Shown one piece after another: positions 25,974-35,884 of a stretch of DNA of 64,000 bases. This stretch comes from Aquimarina algicola. Its GTDB lineage: Bacteria; Bacteroidota; Bacteroidia; Flavobacteriales; Flavobacteriaceae. The stretch covers positions 438,420-502,419 of the forward strand of contig NZ_VFWZ01000009.1 in the NCBI RefSeq assembly GCF_006443095.1, in the 5' to 3' direction. A model generated the notes under the pieces. The model was not told the DNA's origin. It searched no databases and saw nothing but the letters and a program-made list of their open reading frames with translations. The position numbers and the translations under genes are program-made. Positions within the stretch are counted from its first letter, which is position 1; the number at the start of each line of letters is the position of its first letter.

Positions 25974-26558
25974 TTAGAGTTTTTTCATTTCTTTTTCAGT
26001 GAAACCTTTCAAATCTTCAAAGAATAAAGTGAATTCTTTTTCAAAATCAGTATAAAATTGTTCTAATTCGATTACGGCAAGATTCATTTTTGATTTATTA
26101 TTTGTACGCCTGTTCATTCCGGAAAGCACTTTACCTATTCCCTCTAAAGAAGCATAGCTTAATAACCAATTATCTTTGATCATATATGGTAAGAAATTTT
26201 GAATACGTTCTGGGAGCATATTATAATTACTTTCTAGAAGGGTATAAAAATCTAAAGAATAGGTTTGTAATGGTGTTTCTGAATAGGATACCCAATTTGA
26301 AGCAAGAAAATGATCATAAAAAATATCGATGATAACAGAGCTATAGTGCCCATATTTTGGAAATAATCGCGAAGTACTTTTTCTTACAATCTTATGTGTA
26401 TCTGTAAAAGAGTCTATTTTGCGATGCAATACAATCCCTTGAGCAACTCGCTCCGGGTATTCCATAAATTTTTTACCTTTTACAGAATCTGCTATAAAAT
26501 TTCCAATGGTAAGGTTTGGGTCTTCTCCTGATAAATAGATATGTGCTAAATAATTCAT
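25974..26558 (-). CDS. Acyl-carrier-protein phosphodiesterase-like protein (AcpH/DUF479)
   Basis: A 194-aa helical protein with the family pattern MNYLAHIYLSGEDPNLTIGNFIADSVKG at the N-terminus, then GIVLHRKIDSFTDTH and IIDIFYDHFLASNW, which provide the conserved metal-binding His and Asp residues. E. coli AcpH removes phosphopantetheine from holo-ACP. The family also has broader HD-like members, so the exact substrate is not certain. It is the upstream gene of a pair with gamma-glutamyltransferase. Confidence 0.88.
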   Translation of the reverse strand: MNYLAHIYLSGEDPNLTIGNFIADSVKGKKFMEYPERVAQGIVLHRKIDSFTDTHKIVRKSTSRLFPKYGHYSSVIIDIFYDHFLASNWVSYSETPLQTYSLDFYTLLESNYNMLPERIQNFLPYMIKDNWLLSYASLEGIGKVLSGMNRRTNNKSKMNLAVIELEQFYTDFEKEFTLFFEDLKGFTEKEMKKL

Positions 26559-26701
26559 TGACCCGCTAAAACATTGATTTTTTAGATATATGCATATTAA
26601 AAGAATATCTTGTGTTAGATAATTTGAATTCTAAAGATAGATATTTTATTTAGAAGTCAAGAATGACTATTCCATAACGATGTTATTTTTTTAAAATCAA
26701 C

Positions 26702-26729
26702 AAAAAAAGGGCAGAATATGCCCTTTTTT
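26702..26729. terminator. Terminator after the beta-helix/CBM6 gene
   Basis: AAAAAAGGGCA and TGCCCTTTTTT flank a GAATA loop at 26703-26729. The symmetric A/T runs allow both directions. It lies 24 bases beyond the stop at 26754. Confidence 0.85.
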
Positions 26730-26753
26730 GTAGTATAAATAAAAAATGTATCT

Positions 26754-29159
26754 CTATTGTTTGATTATTCTAGAGATTTGTTGAGTTTCTTTTTGAGTAG
26801 TTTTATTTTTGAATGTATATTTTAAAATATACATCCCTTTTGATAAATTCGATATATCATACCCGTTAGAATTCACTTTGAGATTGTCTATTAAAATCCC
26901 ATCAAGCGTATAAATATCAACATTTTGTATGCTAATATTTTGATCGCCTTGTATCTGAATAAATCCTTTGGTAGGATTTGGGTAAGCAGTTATTTGATTA
27001 TTTTCAGATGTGTCTATTGACTGTTGTTTTGCATTGGCAACTTTTGTAAATACAATACGGTCAATGTTGTATAAAAATCCACTTGCTGTTCCTTTAAACA
27101 ATAATTTTAAACGATGTTTACCAGCAGTAAAGGGTCTTGTTTTTGAGACTTTCTCATATTTGTGCCATGCATTATTTACAGGGGTTTCTAATACTCCCGC
27201 ATTTTTATTATCAATTAGAAGCTGTAATTTACCAATTACACCATTACTTGAAACATAAGCATCTATTCTATAATCACCAGTAGACGCTATGTTTACTTCG
27301 TATTCTGTGAAATCTTTATCTTTAATATATCCTAAATTTTTATTAGAAGTTCCTGGAGTGTTTTCAATACGAACACTACCAGATTTGGTAATAAAGCTCT
27401 CTACTTGTATCGTTCCAGGAATTGTAAATGCAGGTGAAGAACCAGAGTTACCGCCAGAAGCACCGCAATCATCAAGCCCCCCAATATTTTTTGGCAAAGA
27501 ATTTTGACCAAGACACATGTCAACAATGTTATTAGGGGTAATATTAGGGTCTGTTAGATTTACACTAGAAGTTGAAACACTACTAAATGTAGCCATGTCT
27601 ACTGCCGGTATGAATTGATTATTACCACTACCTTTTATAGGTTGACTTACTTGTTTTATGGTAGTTTTTTTGTTTTTCCGGTAGAAAATAGAATTATTTA
27701 AGGTGAAATTATTTTCGGTACCTTTCCAAAAGAATAAATCACTAGCGATCGCAAAATCAGGATCATCAGGATGCGTTTCATTATTATAAAATGTACAATT
27801 TGTAATTAGGCCTTTATCTACTTCACCTCTTAGCATTAATGCTGCTTTTCCTGTATTTCTGTAGTTGTTATTATTATCTTTTAATCTTATAAAATTAGTA
27901 TTCGCAAATATGCTATTGGATAATTCAAAATCCATGAGAGCTCTTATATTTGATTCTGCAACTTCATTTTCTATAAAGCTGGAATTGGTAATTTTCATTT
28001 TTGCCCCTTTGAAATTATTATCTTTTCTACCTCCATGAAATACCATACACCCTGCAAAAAAATCACCTCTCTCCGGATCATTAGCACCTTTAAAATTATA
28101 ATATTTGTTTTTTTCGAAAGTACAACCGTCTATAATAAGAGCAAATTGAGATAAATTTGGGTATGGTCCGGTTTCATTTCCGTTTTTATCCCTGAGTGGA
28201 CGTATAAAAACTTCCATCACTGATGCTTTTTTATTTGCAGCATTCTCACTAAATCGTGTTCGGTAAATTTCTAAAGGTTTAGCTGTTCTATCCACACGAA
28301 GTGCTCCCGCACCCTCTGCAATTCTTCTTTTTGTAGAGTTCTTGGTATTGTAAGCTGTAGATACATTTTTATCAAAAAAGCTATCCATTATCGTTAACTT
28401 ATTGATAGATGTTGCACCAACAGCACCTCCGGTAACAGCTTTGTTGTTTTCAAAAGTAGATTTAAATATTTCTCCTGTAGTATGAAAATTAAGTCTGATC
28501 GCAGCACCATTTTGATTTTCACCAACACCGTCATAGCCTCCTCCGGGAGTATCATCCCATTCATCAACGTTGTTATTTATGAATGTACAACCATATACTC
28601 GTAAAGCTGCACCAAAAGTAGCTTCTATAGCACCACCACCCACTCTAAATTTACTGGGGTCTTGTATGATATTACGTTTTAATCGTCCTCTTTGGAACGT
28701 AGTATTCTGTATGATTACTTTAACGCTTTTTCTTAAAACAAACATGCTCGATTTGTTTCCTCCATCGAATGTAATTTGGTTATTTCCTTCAATTAAAATA
28801 GTGATACAAGGTTTTTGAAGATCATTTGTGATTTCAATAGCTTCGTCAAAGAAAATGGTTTTACCAGAGCCTACATTTTTGAATGAAATAACTCCTCCTT
28901 TGTTTGCTGCAAGATCCAGAACAGCATTTTTTAATTCATCGTAATTTGGGTTGATTTCTTTTTTTACTAAACCAGAATAATTAACGTCTATAGGTATGAT
29001 ATCTGGTAATTTTGAAGGATTGTTGATGTCTTGATTATAGTCTTCCCATAATTTATTAGAAGGGTTTACTGTACCTTTACATTGCGTTACGATTTGCCCA
29101 AAAGATAGAGTAGAATAGAATAGAACAATTACTGTGATTGTAAATAAATTTTTCTTCAT
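26754..29159 (-). CDS. Secreted right-handed beta-helix protein with CBM6 and T9SS sorting domain
   Basis: An 801-aa secreted protein. A signal peptide (residues 1-21) is followed by PbH1-type beta-helix repeats from about 110 to 520 (for example VRGGAIEAT-like and NKAVTGGAVGATSINKL, NCTFYNNETH). A Gly/Ser linker leads to a CBM6-like carbohydrate-binding domain at 570-705 (IPGTIQVESF, STGDYRIDAYVSSN, AGKHRLKLLFKG). Residues 725-801 are a type A T9SS sorting domain (AYPNPTKGFIQIQG, GMYILKYTF). The layout suggests a cell-surface polysaccharide lyase or hydrolase, but no catalytic signature was recognised. A near-consensus -7 element (TACTTTTA) lies just upstream. Confidence 0.85.
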   Translation of the reverse strand: MKKNLFTITVIVLFYSTLSFGQIVTQCKGTVNPSNKLWEDYNQDINNPSKLPDIIPIDVNYSGLVKKEINPNYDELKNAVLDLAANKGGVISFKNVGSGKTIFFDEAIEITNDLQKPCITILIEGNNQITFDGGNKSSMFVLRKSVKVIIQNTTFQRGRLKRNIIQDPSKFRVGGGAIEATFGAALRVYGCTFINNNVDEWDDTPGGGYDGVGENQNGAAIRLNFHTTGEIFKSTFENNKAVTGGAVGATSINKLTIMDSFFDKNVSTAYNTKNSTKRRIAEGAGALRVDRTAKPLEIYRTRFSENAANKKASVMEVFIRPLRDKNGNETGPYPNLSQFALIIDGCTFEKNKYYNFKGANDPERGDFFAGCMVFHGGRKDNNFKGAKMKITNSSFIENEVAESNIRALMDFELSNSIFANTNFIRLKDNNNNYRNTGKAALMLRGEVDKGLITNCTFYNNETHPDDPDFAIASDLFFWKGTENNFTLNNSIFYRKNKKTTIKQVSQPIKGSGNNQFIPAVDMATFSSVSTSSVNLTDPNITPNNIVDMCLGQNSLPKNIGGLDDCGASGGNSGSSPAFTIPGTIQVESFITKSGSVRIENTPGTSNKNLGYIKDKDFTEYEVNIASTGDYRIDAYVSSNGVIGKLQLLIDNKNAGVLETPVNNAWHKYEKVSKTRPFTAGKHRLKLLFKGTASGFLYNIDRIVFTKVANAKQQSIDTSENNQITAYPNPTKGFIQIQGDQNISIQNVDIYTLDGILIDNLKVNSNGYDISNLSKGMYILKYTFKNKTTQKETQQISRIIKQ

Positions 29160-29445
29160 TTTGCGTTTGTATTTATGTTGGTTTAATTCTTAGAGTGTGC
29201 TAAAAGTATATAAATTATTGCAGAAGAGTATAATAAAATTGGAAATGATAACAGATTAATAATTTAAAACATTTAAATCATTGGTAATCAGATATTTAAT
29301 TGGTTTTAACAATGATTTTAGATTACTTTTAGAAAAGGTTGGAATAATGTTATAAAATCGTTAATCGATTAAAATTTTAAAGTTTTTTTAGGATTTTTCA
29401 AAAAGTTAAAACAATTTGCGTTTGAATTTAGAACACACAATTTTT

Positions 29446-30834
29446 ATGACACTAATAAAATCAATTTCAGGAATAAGAGGTACAATTGGAGGGGTAGTAG
29501 GAGATAATCTAACACCTGTTGATGCTGTTAAATTTGCTTCAGCATACGGTACATGGCTCAAAAAAGATACAGATACGCCACATCCGGTTGTTGTCGTTGG
29601 AAGAGATGCACGTATTTCGGGAATGATGATACAACAATTGGTAATGAACAGTTTGGTTGGATTGGGAATTCATGTGATAGATTTAGGATTATCTACGACA
29701 CCAACAGTAGAGATAGCTGTGCCGAAAGAAAATGCAGATGGAGGTATTATTTTGACTGCTAGTCATAATCCTAAACAATGGAATGCATTGAAATTACTAA
29801 ATAATAAAGGAGAGTTTTTAAATGCTGAAAATGGAAAAAAGATATTAGAGATTGCAGAAAATGATGAATATATTTTTGCAGAAGTAGATGATTTAGGAAG
29901 TATAATACCAAAAGATGATTATATAGAACTTCATATTGATGAAGTACTTAATTTGCCACTGGTTAATAAAGAACTGGTTAAAAATGCAGGTTTTAAAGTT
30001 GTGGTAGATGCAGTAAATTCTACCGGCGGTATTGCAATTCCCGGATTACTTAAAAGATTAGGAGTAGAGACAGTAGAATTGTATTGTGAACCAAACGGTC
30101 ATTTTCCGCATAATCCAGAACCGCTTAAAGAACATCTAACGGATCTTTCTGAACTTGTAGTAAAAGAAAAAGCTGATCTTGGTATTACTGTAGATCCAGA
30201 TGTTGATCGCCTTGCTTTTATGAGTGAAAATGGGGAGATGTTTGGAGAAGAATATACGCTTGTAGCCTGCGCAGATTTTGTTTTGAGTAAGACTCCCGGA
30301 AATACAGTTTCTAATTTATCTTCTAGTAGAGCACTTAGAGATGTTACTCAAAAACATAATGGTAATTATGAAGCTAGTGCCGTTGGAGAAGTAAATGTAG
30401 TTGAAAAAATGAAAGCTAACAATGCTATTATCGGTGGAGAAGGAAATGGCGGTATTATATATCCTGCTTCTCATTATGGTAGAGATTCTCTAGTTGGTGT
30501 TGCTTTGTTTCTTACGCATTTAGCAGAAAAAAAATGTAGTGTAAGTGCATTAAAAGATAGTTACCCTTCTTATTTTATGAGTAAAAATAAAATTCAACTG
30601 ACTCCGGATTTGAATGTAGATCTTATCTTGGATGGTTTTCATAAAAAACATGCTAATGAAGAAGTGTCTACAGTAGATGGGGTAAAGGTTGATTTTGAAA
30701 ATAGTTGGGTGCACTTGCGCAAGAGTAATACAGAACCAATTATACGTATCTATACGGAAGCTTTGAGTCAAGAAGAAGCTGATCAGCTTGCTCAAGATAC
30801 AATTCATACCTTAAAGGAAATAGCGGGGATTTAA
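29446..30834 (+). CDS. glmM: Phosphoglucosamine mutase GlmM
   Basis: Interconverts glucosamine-6-phosphate and glucosamine-1-phosphate for UDP-GlcNAc synthesis. The phosphoserine loop is GGIILTASHNPKQWNALKLL. The metal loop is VDPDVDRLAFM, the sugar loop GGEGNGGIIYP, and the phosphate loop RKSNTEPIIRIYTEA. At 462 aa it matches the Bacteroidota GlmM/phosphomannomutase type. These are annotated as GlmM, though a phosphomannomutase role cannot be excluded. The frame opens at a TTG (29416), but the ATG at 29446 (MTLIKSISGIRGTIGG) is the family start. A strong terminator follows. Confidence 0.93.
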   Translation: MTLIKSISGIRGTIGGVVGDNLTPVDAVKFASAYGTWLKKDTDTPHPVVVVGRDARISGMMIQQLVMNSLVGLGIHVIDLGLSTTPTVEIAVPKENADGGIILTASHNPKQWNALKLLNNKGEFLNAENGKKILEIAENDEYIFAEVDDLGSIIPKDDYIELHIDEVLNLPLVNKELVKNAGFKVVVDAVNSTGGIAIPGLLKRLGVETVELYCEPNGHFPHNPEPLKEHLTDLSELVVKEKADLGITVDPDVDRLAFMSENGEMFGEEYTLVACADFVLSKTPGNTVSNLSSSRALRDVTQKHNGNYEASAVGEVNVVEKMKANNAIIGGEGNGGIIYPASHYGRDSLVGVALFLTHLAEKKCSVSALKDSYPSYFMSKNKIQLTPDLNVDLILDGFHKKHANEEVSTVDGVKVDFENSWVHLRKSNTEPIIRIYTEALSQEEADQLAQDTIHTLKEIAGI

Positions 30835-30853
30835 TTCTTTGCATATATCAATA

Positions 30854-30892
30854 AAAAAAGTCCTGCCATTATACTTTTGGCAGGACTTTTTT
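30854..30892. terminator. Shared bidirectional terminator of glmM and the surface-repeat gene
   Basis: A perfect 15-bp stem (30854-30868 with 30878-30892) has A6 and T6 ends and a 9-base loop. It lies between two convergent genes and serves both. Confidence 0.92.
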
Positions 30893-30915
30893 ATATCGTT
30901 AAATTGTATATTCCT

Positions 30916-33900
30916 CTACGGTTTGGTTATAAATCTCACAGTGTCAGACCATCCTTCTCCCATGATATTAAGAATATAATAAGTACTAGGTTTTAGGTTA
31001 CAATGTCTGTCTAAATCTATAGGAAATGAACTGCATCCTTTATTTAGATTTATATTTACTGTTGGACCAATTCTATTTCCATTCATTTGATAAATTTCAT
31101 AGACAATGGTTTGATCTTTTATTACTGAAATATCTACAGTCAATATTCCTACATTTTCGACAGGGATTGGAGTAGCAGTTATTTGATATTCTTGACTTAA
31201 ACAAGGGTCAATTTCAACATAAACGGTAACTGTATCTGTAGCAACGCATCCATATTTTGTTGATGTGATGGTATATGTTGTAGTCTCAGTAGGAGTTACT
31301 GTAATACTTTGCGTAGTTTCATCTGTAGACCATAAGAAATCTCCATTTCCTTCTGCAGTTAAAGTAGCAGATTCTCCCAAAGTTATCGTTTGATCATTTC
31401 CAGCATCAATATCAACAGAATTAGTAAATACATCTATCATGTCTTTGGCGATACATCCATCAATAGTTACTTCTATAGTGTACCAAGTTACAGGTTTTGT
31501 TGGCGTAACTGTAATGCTTTGTGTGGTTTCTCCTGTAGACCAAAGATAGGTATCTGCAGGAGTAGAGGTAAGCGTTACCGTTTCTCCCAGACATACTCTG
31601 ATGTCTTCGCCCAAGCTTACTTTTGGATCTTTTACAGTTACAGTTACTTCTTTAGTTTCAATACAACCGAATCTTTCTGCAGTAACAGTATAGGTTGTTG
31701 TTTCTGTAGGAGTTACTTCTATACTTTGTGTCGTTTCTCCTGTAGACCATAAGAAGTTTCCTTTTCCTTCAGCGGTTAGCGTTACAGATTCACCTTTACA
31801 TATCATTTGATCTTCTACCACTAAGTTAGGAGAATCGGTAAATACATCTATCATGTCTTTAGCGATACATCCATCAATAGTCACTTCTATGGTATACCAA
31901 GTTACAGGTTTTGTTGGCGTAACTGTTATGCTTTGCGTGGTTTCTCCTGTAGACCAAAGATAAGTATCTGCAGGAGTAGAGGTAAGCGTTACCGTTTCTC
32001 CCAGACATACTCTGATATCTTCACCCAAGCTTACTTTTGGGTCTTTTACAGTTACAATTACTTCTTTAGTTTCAGTACAACCGAATCTTTCTGCAGTAAC
32101 GGTATAAGTTGTTGTTTCTTCTGGAGTTACTTCTATACTTTGTGTGGTTTCACCTGTAGACCATAAGAAGTTTCCTTTTCCTTCAGCAGTTAGCGTTACA
32201 GATTCACCTTTACATATCATTTGATCTTCTACCACTAATTTAGGAGAATCGGTAAATACATCTATCATATCTTTAGCGATGCATCCATCGATAGTCACTT
32301 CTATGGTATACCAAGTTACAGGTTTTGTTGGCGTAACTGTAATGCTTTGTGTGGTTTCTCCTGTAGACCAAAGATAGGTATCTGCAGGAGTAGAGGTAAG
32401 TGTTACTGTTTCTCCCAAACATACTCTGATATCTTCGCCCAAGCTTACTTTTGGTTCTTTTACGGTTACAGTTACTTCTTTAGTTTCAGTACAACCGAAT
32501 CTTTCTGCAGTAACAGTATAGGTTGTTGTTTCTGTAGGAGTTACTTCTATACTTTGTGTCGTTTCTCCTGTAGACCATAAGAAGTTTCCTTTTCCTTCAG
32601 CGTTTATCGTTACAGATTCGCCTTTACAAATCATTTGATCTACTACTACTAGTTTAGGAGAATCGGTAAACACATCTATCATATCTTTAGCGATGCATCC
32701 ATCAATAGTCACTTCTATGGTATACCAAGTTACAGGTTTTGTTGGCGTAACTGTTATACTTTGTGTTGTTTCTCCTGTAGACCAAAGATAGGTATCTGCA
32801 GGAGTAGAGGTAAGCGTTACTGTTTCTCCCAGACATACTCTGATATCTTCGCCCAAGCTTACTTTTGGGTCTTTTACAGTTACAGTTACTTCTTTAGTTT
32901 CTATACAACCGAATCTTTCTGCAGTAACGGTATAAGTTGTTGTTTCTTCTGGAGTTACTTCTATACTTTGTGTCGTTTCTCCTGTTGACCATAAAAAGTT
33001 TCCTTTTCCTTCAGCGGTTAGGGTTACAGATTCGCCTTTACAAATCATTTGATCTACTACTACTAGTTTAGGAGAATCGGTAAACACATCTATCATATCT
33101 TTAGCGATGCATCCATCAATAGTCACTTCTATGGTATACCAAGTTACAGGTTTTGTTGGCGTAACTGTTATGCTTTGTGTTGTTTCTCCTGTAGACCAAA
33201 GATAAGTATCTGCAGGAGTAGAGGTAAGCGTTACTGTTTCTCCTAAACATACTCTGATGTCTTCGCCCAAGCTTACTTTTGGGTCTTTTACGGTTACTGT
33301 AGCAGTATTGGTAGCAGTACATCCATCTTTAGTAATGGTTACAGAATAATTAGTTGTTTCTGTAGGAGTAACTGTTATACTTTGTGTAGTTTCTCCTGTA
33401 GACCAAAGAAAATCTCCTTCAGCATTTGCTGTAAGTGTTACACTGTCTCCTATACAGATTTCCTTATCTTCAACAGTTACGACTAGGTCACAAGGGGTAT
33501 CTATACAAGGTTTAAAAATATAATGGTGCAATTCTCCACCATTATGATCATACTTTTTAGCAATTACCTGTCCATTGATATTTCCGGATGAATTTTTGAT
33601 CACTGTTGATCCTGGGGCAAACAAAGTACCTATAATTGTACCTCCGCCATTAAGTGTAATAGAAGAACTATTATAAAAATTCCAAAGAATATAAGCCCCT
33701 TGTTGATCGCCGATACCACTAAGATTGAATATATTCCATTCGAAGTCTCCGGGAGCGTTTACATTAATAACCAAAGGAGTTTCAGTATTTGGAGTATTTT
33801 CAAAGGTGAGATATGGAAGTTTTTTTAGTTCCGAACCCGTTATGTTTAAAACATTCAGTTGATTATTGACTAAAGATATTTTGTTATCTCTACTGATGGA

Positions 33901-34530
33901 TACATTTGCAGTAAGTCTACTATATTTTAGTGCTGTAGATTCAAACTCAGAAAATGCAGTTTCAAAATCAATGAGGTTTCCTTGTTTTACAGAAGAAACA
34001 GATTGTTTTCTTTGTACTTGTAATCGAGGTTTTTCAAAATAACCACCAGAAGTTATCCTGGTATTAGATGAAGCATTATTATTGTCTCGGTCATAAACAA
34101 AAGAACCGGTTGTGTTCCCTAGTTTTACATATCCATTGTTAAGGTGAATACCCTCACCGGAATTATAATTTATTTTACCATTGACAACTAAAGAGGATGC
34201 TTGATCGTCATTATTAAAAAAAATAGTACCTGCTGTGTGTGCTGCAATAGTAATGATTCCCTTCATTGTTAAATCACCCCCAATAGCAATTGGTCCTTCA
34301 GTATCACCCCCTTTTACTGAAGTTCCATAACGAACAAAAGCATTATAGCCCAATGCTTTTTGTAATGGGTTATCACAGTTCGAAGGTTGTATCTTGTTTT
34401 TAAGCACAATATCTTCATTGATATTGCTGATATCTTTTGTTATAAAAGATGAAAGTGAAATAAGAATAAGTGCAAGATTTAACCTTGTGTACCACTTAAA
34501 CTTTAGATTTTTAAAAGTAGTTTTTTGCAT
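30916..34530 (-). CDS. Large surface protein: choice-of-anchor A domain plus 11 Ig-like repeats
   Basis: A 1204-aa secreted protein. After a signal segment (about 15-33), residues 60-345 match the choice-of-anchor A pattern (ALGYNAFVRYGTSVKGGDTEG then IAIGGDLTMKG; later GTLFAPGSTV and NGQVIAKKY). Then come 11 Ig-like modules of about 69 residues, each with a Cys, GETVTLT or GESVTLT, and LWSTGETTQSI. Five A-type (KVSLGEDIRVCLGE) alternate with four B-type (QMICKGESVT), with one divergent module at each end. The C-terminal 95 residues end in a beta-rich domain that may be a secretion/sorting domain. Such SprB-like repeats are typical of flavobacterial adhesins. It is convergent with glmM. Confidence 0.85.
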   Translation of the reverse strand: MQKTTFKNLKFKWYTRLNLALILISLSSFITKDISNINEDIVLKNKIQPSNCDNPLQKALGYNAFVRYGTSVKGGDTEGPIAIGGDLTMKGIITIAAHTAGTIFFNNDDQASSLVVNGKINYNSGEGIHLNNGYVKLGNTTGSFVYDRDNNNASSNTRITSGGYFEKPRLQVQRKQSVSSVKQGNLIDFETAFSEFESTALKYSRLTANVSISRDNKISLVNNQLNVLNITGSELKKLPYLTFENTPNTETPLVINVNAPGDFEWNIFNLSGIGDQQGAYILWNFYNSSSITLNGGGTIIGTLFAPGSTVIKNSSGNINGQVIAKKYDHNGGELHHYIFKPCIDTPCDLVVTVEDKEICIGDSVTLTANAEGDFLWSTGETTQSITVTPTETTNYSVTITKDGCTATNTATVTVKDPKVSLGEDIRVCLGETVTLTSTPADTYLWSTGETTQSITVTPTKPVTWYTIEVTIDGCIAKDMIDVFTDSPKLVVVDQMICKGESVTLTAEGKGNFLWSTGETTQSIEVTPEETTTYTVTAERFGCIETKEVTVTVKDPKVSLGEDIRVCLGETVTLTSTPADTYLWSTGETTQSITVTPTKPVTWYTIEVTIDGCIAKDMIDVFTDSPKLVVVDQMICKGESVTINAEGKGNFLWSTGETTQSIEVTPTETTTYTVTAERFGCTETKEVTVTVKEPKVSLGEDIRVCLGETVTLTSTPADTYLWSTGETTQSITVTPTKPVTWYTIEVTIDGCIAKDMIDVFTDSPKLVVEDQMICKGESVTLTAEGKGNFLWSTGETTQSIEVTPEETTTYTVTAERFGCTETKEVIVTVKDPKVSLGEDIRVCLGETVTLTSTPADTYLWSTGETTQSITVTPTKPVTWYTIEVTIDGCIAKDMIDVFTDSPNLVVEDQMICKGESVTLTAEGKGNFLWSTGETTQSIEVTPTETTTYTVTAERFGCIETKEVTVTVKDPKVSLGEDIRVCLGETVTLTSTPADTYLWSTGETTQSITVTPTKPVTWYTIEVTIDGCIAKDMIDVFTNSVDIDAGNDQTITLGESATLTAEGNGDFLWSTDETTQSITVTPTETTTYTITSTKYGCVATDTVTVYVEIDPCLSQEYQITATPIPVENVGILTVDISVIKDQTIVYEIYQMNGNRIGPTVNINLNKGCSSFPIDLDRHCNLKPSTYYILNIMGEGWSDTVRFITKP
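31435..33297 (-). repeat. 414-bp tandem repeats inside the surface-protein gene
   Basis: The same segment (beginning GGCGTAACTGT) recurs at 31502, 31916, 32330, 32744 and 33158, exactly 414 bases apart. Each unit encodes one A and one B Ig-like module (138 residues). Copies differ by only scattered substitutions, many silent, which suggests recent expansion or gene conversion. Confidence 0.92.
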
Positions 34531-34870
34531 AAAAAATGGTGTTTAGTTATAAAAAATGATTAAATAAAATGATGATTATTTACCTGTAAAAACCTTGAAC
34601 AAAGGGGGTAAGATTCAAGTACTAAAAAAAGGTGTATTTATATTGTGATGACAAAATTCATAAACGACAAGCTAATTTAAAAGAGAAAGTTTGAAAAAAC
34701 GTTAAAGGGACAGGATATTTCGATAAAAGATAGTTAGAAGAGAATACAATTATTAAACTCCTACAATTCTTACATTTTTAATGGGGAAATTTCCACTTTT
34801 TTCTGATTGTTATTATGTGAATCTATAGCATTTTTAACTAAAAAAATATTAAGAGATTACTATAGTTGAT
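34531..34870. other. Gene-free stretch between the surface protein and the first acyltransferase
   Basis: No gene was seen in these 340 bases. A short inverted repeat CTTGAA / TTCAAG flanks a GGGGG-containing segment near 34593-34618, just upstream of the surface-protein gene. No exact TAnnTTTG element was found for it. Confidence 0.4.
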
Positions 34871-35770
34871 TTAATCTATAGTTGCTCCTTGTGGTATTGC
34901 TTTATTGCGGTGTTTCCATCTTTTATGTGACCATAAATAATATTCTGGTTTATTGATGATTTGATTTTCTAATAGTCTTAGATATTTTTTTACAATTGAA
35001 TAGTCTTTACAACTTTGCGTATCGCTCTCAATAGGAACTAAAGTAGCTTCATAAAATCCTCTTTTTACTTTTTCTACTTGTAGATAAAATACTTTTAAAT
35101 CTAATCGTTTGGCCAAAACCTCTGCACCAAGAAATGTGGGTACTTTTATACCTAAAAAATCGGTCCAATACATGGCATTGTGCATTTTAGGAGATTGGTC
35201 AGAAACTAATGCGTACATATATAATCCTTCCTTAGATTGATCATCTGTAATGATTTTCATAGCATCTCTACTCGAAATTACGCGAGAACCAAATCTGGCT
35301 CTTATTTTATGAATTAATCGATCAAAATACTTGTTATCTATTGGTTTATAGATACCAACTGCTTGAAATTTTGTTTGTAAATCAACAACGTTAGACCATT
35401 CGTAGCTGGCATAATGTGCCATAAAAACCATTATATTTTCTCCTTGAGCTTCAAGTTCAAGAAGATCGTCAAGGTTAGTAAGCTTAAATCGTTTTTTCAT
35501 TTCATGATCAGAAATAGAAATACTTTTTATCATTTCCAAAAACATATCGCACATATGTTTATAAAATTCTTTTCTTATTTTTTTTATTTCTTTTTCTTTT
35601 TTTTCTGGAAAAACCAATTTCAAATTGTTGGTAACAGTTTTTTTTCTATAACCAGCTACGTAGTAGATGATTATAAAAATGAATGTAGAGAAAGCATAAA
35701 ATAATTTCCATGGTAGTTTTGAAATTACCCATAGTAAAGGATAAACAAGAGCGTATGTTAATAATTGCAT
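34871..35770 (-). CDS. LpxL/HtrB-family lysophospholipid acyltransferase (copy 1)
   Basis: A 299-aa inner-membrane acyltransferase with an N-terminal membrane helix (about 20-38). The catalytic HX4E motif lies in MAHYASYEW, and a conserved later block reads YALVSDQSPKMHNAMYWTDFLG. The family adds secondary acyl chains to lipid A, or in Bacteroidota to aminolipids; the acceptor here is unknown. It is a tandem paralogue of the next gene upstream, with the same ending NKPEYYLWSHKRWKHR. It has its own promoter at 35791-35818. Confidence 0.9.
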   Translation of the reverse strand: MQLLTYALVYPLLWVISKLPWKLFYAFSTFIFIIIYYVAGYRKKTVTNNLKLVFPEKKEKEIKKIRKEFYKHMCDMFLEMIKSISISDHEMKKRFKLTNLDDLLELEAQGENIMVFMAHYASYEWSNVVDLQTKFQAVGIYKPIDNKYFDRLIHKIRARFGSRVISSRDAMKIITDDQSKEGLYMYALVSDQSPKMHNAMYWTDFLGIKVPTFLGAEVLAKRLDLKVFYLQVEKVKRGFYEATLVPIESDTQSCKDYSIVKKYLRLLENQIINKPEYYLWSHKRWKHRNKAIPQGATID

Positions 35771-35790
35771 TAACCGAATGATTTAGTATG

Positions 35791-35818
35791 CAAAAATACT
35801 AATATTTTGTTAAAACAA
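35791..35818 (-). promoter_or_regulatory. Promoter of acyltransferase copy 1
   Basis: On the minus strand, TTG (35816-35818), a 17-base spacer and TATTTTTG (35791-35798) match the flavobacterial consensus. It lies 21 bases from the start codon. Confidence 0.7.
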
Positions 35819-35884
35819 AATTAATAACCATTAATTGACAGGAGTTTTACAAATAAAATAATAAAAACCCTTTGAGAATAAGGG

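Noticed and set aside
31390..32988. Series of plus-strand ORFs of 75-120 codons rich in Cys, Phe and Tyr
   Set aside because: They recur at the 414-base period and are the reverse-frame shadow of the Ig-like repeats of the minus-strand surface protein.
35414..35704. Phe-rich plus-strand ORF of 96 codons opposite acyltransferase copy 1
   Set aside because: The composition is a shadow of Lys/Glu-rich codons on the minus strand, and the opposite frame has clear HX4E acyltransferase motifs.
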